Origin: Nocardiopsis sp. TSRI0078
Lineage (GTDB): Bacteria > Actinomycetota > Actinomycetes > Streptosporangiales > Streptosporangiaceae
DNA: 64,000 nucleotides
Direction of reading: 5' to 3'
Assembly: GCF_001905145.1 (NCBI RefSeq)
Contig: NZ_LWLB01000012.1
Span: forward strand, 186,001-250,000
A model generated the notes under the pieces. The model made no database searches, was not told the DNA's origin, and worked only from the letters and a program-made list of their open reading frames with translations. Made by a program: the position numbers and the translations under genes. The stretch's first letter is position 1. Each line of letters starts with the position of its first letter. This document shows, piece by piece, positions 62,085 through 64,000 of the stretch.

Positions 62085-64000
62085 ATGTCTGAACTGTCGA
62101 GCCCCTATGGCTCCTGGCCATCGCCCATCAGCGCCGGTGACGTCGCCCGAGGAGGGCGGCGCCTGGCGTTCCCGTCCGTCGTGGGCGGCGCGGTCTGGTG
62201 GGAGGAGGGCCGTCCGGAGGAGGGGCGGACCACCCTCATGCGGCGCGACGCCGACGGGACGGTGACCGAGCTGCTGCCCGCCCCCTGGAGCGCGGGCACC
62301 CGGGTGCACGAGTACGGGGGACGCGCCTACCTGCCGGTCCCCCGCCGCGACGACAAGGCCATCGCCCGCATGGGCGTGGTGTTCTCCTCCTCCGCCGACC
62401 AGCGCCTGTACCTGCTGGAACACGGATCCCGGGAACCGGTGCCGCTCACCCCCGACGACGGGGCGTCCTCCCGCTACGCCGACCCCGCGCTGAGCGCGGA
62501 CGGGCGCGGCGTGCTGTGCGTGCGCGAACGGCACGAGGACGGCGCGGTCCACCGCTCGATCGTGTCGGTGCCGCTGTCCGGCCGGGGCGCGCAGGACCCG
62601 TCGGCGGTGCGCGAGCTGGTCTCGGGCGCGGACTTCTACGCGTCGCCCACACCCTCGCCGGACGGGGCCCACCTGGCGTACGTGCGGTGGAACCACCCCA
62701 GGATGCCGTGGGACGGCAGCGAGCTGCGGGTGGGCGCCCTGGACGGGTCCGGGCTGTCCGGTGAGTACACGCTCAAGGGCGGCGTGGACGAGTCGGTGGT
62801 CTCCCCGGTCTGGGCGGACGACGCGACGCTGTACGTGGCCTCCGACTGGCCGGGCTGGTGGAACCTGTACCAGGCCGGGATGACCGGGCAGGCGATCGCG
62901 CTGTACCCGGCCGAGGAGGAGTTCCACGCGCCGCCGGGACGGCTGGGCGACCGGTCCTTCTGCGTACTGGACTCGGGCAGGATCGTGGCGCTGCACGGGC
63001 ACGCGGACATGACCCCGAGCGTGTACGACCCCGACACCCTGGACCTGGCGCCGGTGCGGACCGGGCTGACCACGTGGTCGATGCTGGACACCGACGGGCG
63101 CACCGTGGTGGCGGTGGCCTCCTCGCCCACCGAGCCGCAGTGCCTGGTGCGTCTGGACCCCGGCTCGGGGAGCGTGGAGGTGCTGCGCCGTGTCACCGAG
63201 AAGCTGCCGGACGCCGCCTACCTGCCGGTTCCCCGGAGGGAGACGCTGCCGGGACGGTACGGGGCTCCGGTGCACGCGAACGTGTATCCGCCGACCAACC
63301 CCGACGTCGTGGCGGAGGGGCCCGCCCCGTACGTGGTGTGGGCGCACGGCGGACCGGTGTCGGCGAGCACGCTGGCGTTCGACCCGGTCAAGGCCTACTT
63401 CACCAGCCGGGGGATCGGCGTGGTGGACGTCAACTACGGCGGCTCCACCGGGTACGGGCGCTCGTACCGCAAGCGCCTGCACAAGGAGTGGGGCGTGGTG
63501 GACGTGGAGGACTGCGTGGCCGCCGCGCGGGCGCTGGTCGAGCAGGGCGTGGCCGACCCGGATCGGCTGGCGATCCGCGGGCCGAGCGCGGGCGGCTACA
63601 CGGCCCTGATGGCGCTGACCGGGGACACGTTCGCGTGCGGGGTGTCCCTCTTCGGCGTGACGGACCTGCTGGGGTTCGGCGAGACCACGCACGACTTCGA
63701 GTCGCGCTTCCTGGACACCCTGGTGGGGACGCTGCCGGGGTTCGCGGAGCGGTACCGGGAGAGGTCACCGGTCAACCGGGCCGCGGACATCGACGTCCCG
63801 GTACTGCTGCTGCAGGGCCTGGAGGACAAGGTGGTGACGCCGGACCAGGCCACGGCGATGGCGACGGCGCTGGGGCGGTGCGAGTCGCCGTACGCGCTGC
63901 TGGAGTTCGAGGGTGAGGCGCACGGGTTCACCGCGCAGGACGTGCGCGTCCGCGCGCTGGAGGCGGAACTGGCCCTCTACGCGCGGGTGTTCGGCTTCGA
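62085..64000 (+). CDS. S9-family serine peptidase (prolyl oligopeptidase type), 3' end cut
   Basis: At least 638 residues; no stop before the window end. The N-terminal two thirds form a beta-propeller-like region (YADPALSADGRGVLCVRE, ASPTPSPDGAHLAYVRWN), and the alpha/beta-hydrolase domain begins near 410 (VVWAHGGPVSAS). The catalytic triad is visible: Ser501 (RGPSAGGY), Asp581 (LEDKVVTPDQ) and His613 (GEAHGFT), so little is missing. It resembles dipeptidyl aminopeptidase/acylaminoacyl peptidases; no signal peptide is seen, so it is probably cytoplasmic. ATG 62085 lacks a strong ribosome-binding site (CCTGAGCGGAC). Confidence 0.88.
   Translation, partial: MSELSSPYGSWPSPISAGDVARGGRRLAFPSVVGGAVWWEEGRPEEGRTTLMRRDADGTVTELLPAPWSAGTRVHEYGGRAYLPVPRRDDKAIARMGVVFSSSADQRLYLLEHGSREPVPLTPDDGASSRYADPALSADGRGVLCVRERHEDGAVHRSIVSVPLSGRGAQDPSAVRELVSGADFYASPTPSPDGAHLAYVRWNHPRMPWDGSELRVGALDGSGLSGEYTLKGGVDESVVSPVWADDATLYVASDWPGWWNLYQAGMTGQAIALYPAEEEFHAPPGRLGDRSFCVLDSGRIVALHGHADMTPSVYDPDTLDLAPVRTGLTTWSMLDTDGRTVVAVASSPTEPQCLVRLDPGSGSVEVLRRVTEKLPDAAYLPVPRRETLPGRYGAPVHANVYPPTNPDVVAEGPAPYVVWAHGGPVSASTLAFDPVKAYFTSRGIGVVDVNYGGSTGYGRSYRKRLHKEWGVVDVEDCVAAARALVEQGVADPDRLAIRGPSAGGYTALMALTGDTFACGVSLFGVTDLLGFGETTHDFESRFLDTLVGTLPGFAERYRERSPVNRAADIDVPVLLLQGLEDKVVTPDQATAMATALGRCESPYALLEFEGEAHGFTAQDVRVRALEAELALYARVFGF

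Overview
The window is 64 kb of very GC-rich DNA with dense, often overlapping genes, many GTG/TTG starts, strong GC-rich hairpin terminators and almost no T-tracts. The gene content (MsiK-type sugar importer without its own ATPase, SigE-family ECF factor, DUF3097, tandem DUF4870 proteins, SLBB-type ComEA, gluABCD, factor-independent uricase) points to a filamentous actinomycete. Nocardiopsis or a close relative is my best guess; this is an inference from gene content, not a database match. I see no rRNA, tRNA, CRISPR array, insertion sequence or prophage.

Region 1 (about 0.1-11.4 kb) is a purine/ureide locus: hydroxypyruvate isomerase, uraD, uraH, uricase, an NCS2 urate/xanthine permease, a LysR regulator, allantoicase, allantoinase, a DUF6986 aldolase/citrate-lyase-like protein translationally coupled to allantoinase, and an IclR-family AllR-like regulator. 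Together they take urate to ureidoglycolate and deal with the resulting glyoxylate.

Region 2 (11.5-25.6 kb) is an actinobacterial housekeeping block: era, a degenerate cytidine-deaminase-like gene, a CBS/CorC membrane protein, ybeY, phoH, a HIT protein, a SigE-family sigma factor with a coupled membrane protein, rsmE, dnaJ, hrcA with a CIRCE operator, DUF3097, two DUF4870 proteins and hemW. Region 3 (25.6-33.9 kb) is an alpha-glucoside uptake cluster (LacI repressor, GH13 glucosidase, two related binding proteins, MalF/MalG-type permeases) lying between hemW and lepA. Region 4 (34.2-46.1 kb) returns to housekeeping: lepA, a secreted protein of unknown function, rpsT, comEA, comEC, holA, an imidazolonepropionase-like amidohydrolase and hflX.

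Region 5 (46.4-52.3 kb) holds malate synthase and glycolate oxidase glcDEF, placed between hflX and dapF. Region 6 (52.4-64 kb) has dapF, miaA, a TetR-P450 pair, miaB, the gluABCD amino-acid ABC importer and an S9 peptidase cut by the window end.

The most interesting signal is a 15-bp imperfect palindrome, consensus TTTCG-N5-CGGAA, found upstream of hyi, uraD, the DUF6986-allB operon and aceB as pairs exactly 21 bp apart, and singly upstream of glcDEF. It links the purine locus to the glyoxylate/glycolate locus 36 kb away in one probable AllR regulon and places the uncharacterised DUF6986 protein inside it. A second motif, TTCAG-N5-CTGAA, flanks the LysR gene at both ends.
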